Below, piece by piece: positions 13,340 through 15,450 of a stretch of 15,450 nt of DNA (position 1 is the stretch's first letter; the number at the start of each line of letters is the position of its first letter). The position numbers and the translations under genes are program-made. The notes beneath the pieces were generated by a model that did no database searches, was not told where the DNA came from, and saw nothing but the letters and a program-made list of their open reading frames with translations. The DNA is from Deltaproteobacteria bacterium (GTDB lineage: Bacteria > Desulfobacterota > BSN033 > UBA1163). The DNA lies in contig VGRU01000061.1 of NCBI GenBank assembly GCA_016875255.1, forward strand, positions 1 to 15,450, written 5' to 3'.

Positions 13340-14281
13340 TTGATATCTGTAACAGCAAAAGACAAAGGAAGACGGCTCGACCAATTTCTCTCTGAAACCG
13401 GTCTCCATCTTTCACGGTCTCAGGCAAAACATCTCATCGAGCAGAAGCACATCCTCCTCAACCAGAGACTGGTCAAGCCCAGCGCCCGATTGAAATCCGG
13501 AGATGTAATTTCAGGAACCCTGCCCGGGCCCCGGTCCCTCTCCCTAATCCCTGAACCCATTCCCCTTGCCGTGCTCTACGAAGACGCATCGATCATCGTC
13601 ATCGATAAGCCATCCGGAAGGGTCGTCCATCCTGCTCCCGGAAACCCTTCAGGCACGCTGGTCAATGCCCTGCTCCATCACTGCAAAGACCTCTCAGGCA
13701 TCAATGGCGCCTTGAGGCCCGGGATTGTTCACCGTCTCGACAAGGAGACTTCGGGAGTGATGGTCGTTGCCAAGGATGACGAAGCCTATCATCAACTGAC
13801 CAGGCAGTTTAAAAACCGGGGAGTCGAGAAGGTCTATCTGGCAATTGCCCATGGAAATATGAAAGGGAGTGAAGGCCTGATCGATGCTCCCATCGGAAGG
13901 CATCCCGATCAAAGAAAAAAGATGTCCATTCGGACGGCAAGAGGGAGGGCCGCCCTTACTCGGTGGAAAGTTCTGGAGAGATTTAGCTCCTTCACTCTTC
14001 TGGAGATCCATCCTCAGACAGGCCGCACCCATCAGATACGCGTCCATCTCGCCTCCATGGGCCACCCCCTGCTCAGAGACCCTCTCTATGGAAGAAAAGG
14101 GACATCCGGAATGATTGATGACCCTCTATTAAGAGAATGCGTCAGAAGGATGAACCGCCAGGCCCTCCATGCCCATCGGTTGGGGTTTGATCATCCCCGG
14201 ACCGGTGAAAAGGTTCAATTCGTCGCACCGATCCCGCAGGATATGAGAGAGACACTTGATTGCTTAAGGTCAATGACATGA
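13340..14281 (+). CDS. RluD-type large-subunit 23S rRNA pseudouridine synthase
   Basis: A 313-residue protein from the TTG at 13340, which has GAGGAA (13325-13330) 9 nt upstream and gives a normal RluA-family N terminus (ISVTAKDKGRRLDQFLSETG). The frame is open back to ATG 13151, but that stretch translates a REP-like repeat and is rejected. An S4 RNA-binding domain occupies residues about 11-60. Catalytic Asp134 lies in HRLDKETSG (131-139), and later motifs include TGRTHQIRVHL and GHPLLRDPLYG. The enzyme isomerises uridines in 23S rRNA (RluD: 1911, 1915, 1917), but target specificity cannot be read here. It overlaps the next gene by 4 bp (ATGA, 14278-14281). Confidence 0.9.
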   Translation: MISVTAKDKGRRLDQFLSETGLHLSRSQAKHLIEQKHILLNQRLVKPSARLKSGDVISGTLPGPRSLSLIPEPIPLAVLYEDASIIVIDKPSGRVVHPAPGNPSGTLVNALLHHCKDLSGINGALRPGIVHRLDKETSGVMVVAKDDEAYHQLTRQFKNRGVEKVYLAIAHGNMKGSEGLIDAPIGRHPDQRKKMSIRTARGRAALTRWKVLERFSSFTLLEIHPQTGRTHQIRVHLASMGHPLLRDPLYGRKGTSGMIDDPLLRECVRRMNRQALHAHRLGFDHPRTGEKVQFVAPIPQDMRETLDCLRSMT

Positions 14282-15069
14282 ACATACTCAATCGAACCCA
14301 TCTGAAATCAAGGGGTGGCATTCCCTACTTTGAAAATCCGGAGATAAAAAAATTGGGATGGGTCACCCATGGTTTTCTCACGCGGCAGGGTGGATTGAGC
14401 CTTCCTCCTTATGACTCCCTTAATGTGAGCTTCAGCAATGGGGATGAGAAAAAGACAGTCGTCTCAAACAGGGACCGGATCACCGAGGCATTCGGGTATG
14501 ACCGGAATCGATTGGTCCTGCTTAAACAGATGCAGATCGACGGCATTTTCATCCTGAAAGACCAAGCGGATGCAAACCCAACTCCTTTGAAGTACGATGC
14601 CATCATTACGGACATCCCGAATCAGTTCCTCGGGATTCGCACTGCGGATTGCATTCCCATTTTTGTGGTGGACCGGAAAAAGAAGGCCGTTGCCGCCATC
14701 CATGCCGGAAGACAGGGAACCGGCCTCCAGATTACAAAAAAGACGTTAAAAAGGATGAAAGAGGAACTGGGCTGCTCGGAAAGAGACCTCCTGATCACTC
14801 TGGGTCCATCCATAGGCCCCTGCTGTTATGAGATTGATGAAAAGGTATTTTTAAAAGAGTGGGAACCTTTCTCCATCGACAAAGGAATGGGAAAGTGGAT
14901 GGTGAACCTCGCAAGAATCAACATGGCTCAACTGGAGGAAGAAGGGATCAAAGAGGATCAGATTTACAGGGTCGATCTCTGCACCCGTTGCCGCCACGAC
15001 CTTTTCTTTTCCTACCGGGGGGAGGGACGAACCGGAAGACAACTCTCGTTTATTGGAATCCTTAAGTAG
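14278..15069 (+). CDS. PgeF/YfiH-like laccase-domain protein with altered metal site
   Basis: A 263-residue protein. ATG 14278 is preferred to the upstream in-frame TTG 14260 because AAGGT lies 8 nt before it and the ATGA overlap couples it to the RluD-type gene, a common pairing. Family features seen: HGFLTRQGGLS near the N terminus, RTADCIPIF with Cys125, IHAGRQGT with His142, GPSIGPCCYEID with Cys182, and a C-terminal FFSYRGEGRTGR. PgeF removes L-Ser wrongly incorporated in place of L-Ala in peptidoglycan precursors. Two changes are odd. The usual QVHG carrying the third metal-ligand histidine is QMQIDG here, and HAGWRGT is HAGRQGT. The metal site may therefore be modified or the function diverged. 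Confidence 0.85.
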   Translation: MNILNRTHLKSRGGIPYFENPEIKKLGWVTHGFLTRQGGLSLPPYDSLNVSFSNGDEKKTVVSNRDRITEAFGYDRNRLVLLKQMQIDGIFILKDQADANPTPLKYDAIITDIPNQFLGIRTADCIPIFVVDRKKKAVAAIHAGRQGTGLQITKKTLKRMKEELGCSERDLLITLGPSIGPCCYEIDEKVFLKEWEPFSIDKGMGKWMVNLARINMAQLEEEGIKEDQIYRVDLCTRCRHDLFFSYRGEGRTGRQLSFIGILK

Positions 15070-15083
15070 ACGATATTGAATAA

Positions 15084-15141
15084 AGGTTAAGGTTAAGGCT
15101 CAGGTCAAGAAAAATCTTAACCTCAACCTCAACCTTAACCT
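15084..15141. repeat. Long imperfect hairpin of AAGGTT/AACCTT units
   Basis: Bases 15084-15110 (AGGTTAAGGTTAAGG...) pair with 15115-15141 at 23 of 27 positions, loop AAAA. Each arm is built from AGGTTA-like hexamer units. It separates the PgeF-like gene from the DUF167 gene. It may act as a terminator for the upstream operon (no T-tract) or be a dispersed repeat. Confidence 0.65.
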
Positions 15142-15162
15142 AAACCTAATTCATCAAGGGAA

Positions 15163-15450
15163 ATGGAAAACATCATCTTAAAGGTCTACCTCCAACCCAA
15201 GTCTTCAAAAAACGAGATCGTGGGTCCCTATCGAGATGGGATCAAAGTAAGGGTCACTGCTCCACCCATTGATGGAAAGGCAAATAAAACCCTCGTCCAG
15301 TTCTTAGCCAAAGAATTAGGAATTTCCCCATCCCAGATTGGAATCATCAATGGCCACCATTCCCGTGAGAAAACATTAAGTATTTCAGGTATTAAGAATT
15401 GGGTAGATCTCCTGAATTCCTCTAAATGCCTTGACTTTAAAGGGAAAATC
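15163..15450 (+). CDS. DUF167/YggU family protein, 3'-truncated by window edge
   Basis: An open frame of 96 codons from ATG 15163 to the window end with no stop. The sequence has the family pattern: ILKVYLQPKSSKNEIVG, then IKVRVTAPPIDGKANKTLV (the conserved APP.DGKAN signature), LAKELGISPSQIGIINGHHS and REKTLSI. YggU/DUF167 proteins are small (about 95-105 residues), so the gene is nearly complete. The function is not established. AAGGG (15156-15160) lies close to the ATG. The C-terminal residues after about 85 look extended or divergent. Confidence 0.88.
   Translation, partial: MENIILKVYLQPKSSKNEIVGPYRDGIKVRVTAPPIDGKANKTLVQFLAKELGISPSQIGIINGHHSREKTLSISGIKNWVDLLNSSKCLDFKGKI

Overview
The window looks like a chromosomal segment of an anaerobic, selenocysteine-using bacterium. 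It is probably Desulfobacterota/Deltaproteobacteria-like, judged from the gene families and the dispersed palindromic repeats. No phylogenetic marker is present, so this is an inference. Supporting genes are the end of a formate dehydrogenase iron-sulfur subunit, fdhE, a cobalamin-binding radical SAM protein and selA (Sec-tRNA synthesis). All credible intact genes lie on the + strand.

Region 1 (1-3314): the 3' part of a formate dehydrogenase beta subunit, a strong terminator, an ATTCG/CGAAT inverted repeat block, then fdhE. A lipoprotein gene follows and overlaps a patatin-like phospholipase gene. Region 2 (3315-8490) is accessory. It holds an AAA_14/DUF4143 ATPase behind a near-perfect palindromic operator candidate, and a run of small AT-richer orphan genes bounded by two 71-bp attC-like structures, which suggests an integrase-less integron cassette cluster. 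A broken 3' end of a group II intron lies on the opposite strand. A DUF433/DUF5615 toxin-antitoxin pair and two roughly 200-bp MITE-like elements complete the region.

Region 3 (8493-13108) is the most notable. The gene at 8493-9806 is interrupted by one in-frame TGA (8637-8639), and recognisable family sequence continues on both sides of it. A SECIS-like hairpin (7-bp stem, GGTCTG loop) starts 14 nt after the TGA, the encoded motif is Cys-Pro-Thr-Sec, and selA lies two genes downstream. I read it as one 437-residue exported selenoprotein of the UshA/5'-nucleotidase-like metallophosphatase fold with degraded metal-binding motifs. It overlaps or abuts a B12-binding radical SAM gene. Conventional gene calling would annotate only the downstream 338 codons and miss both the signal peptide and the Sec centre.

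Region 4 (13109-15450) is housekeeping-like: an RluD-type pseudouridine synthase whose apparent N terminus is translated from a REP-like repeat, a PgeF/YfiH-like laccase-domain protein lacking one expected metal-ligand histidine, a long imperfect hairpin repeat, and the start of a DUF167/YggU gene that runs off the window.
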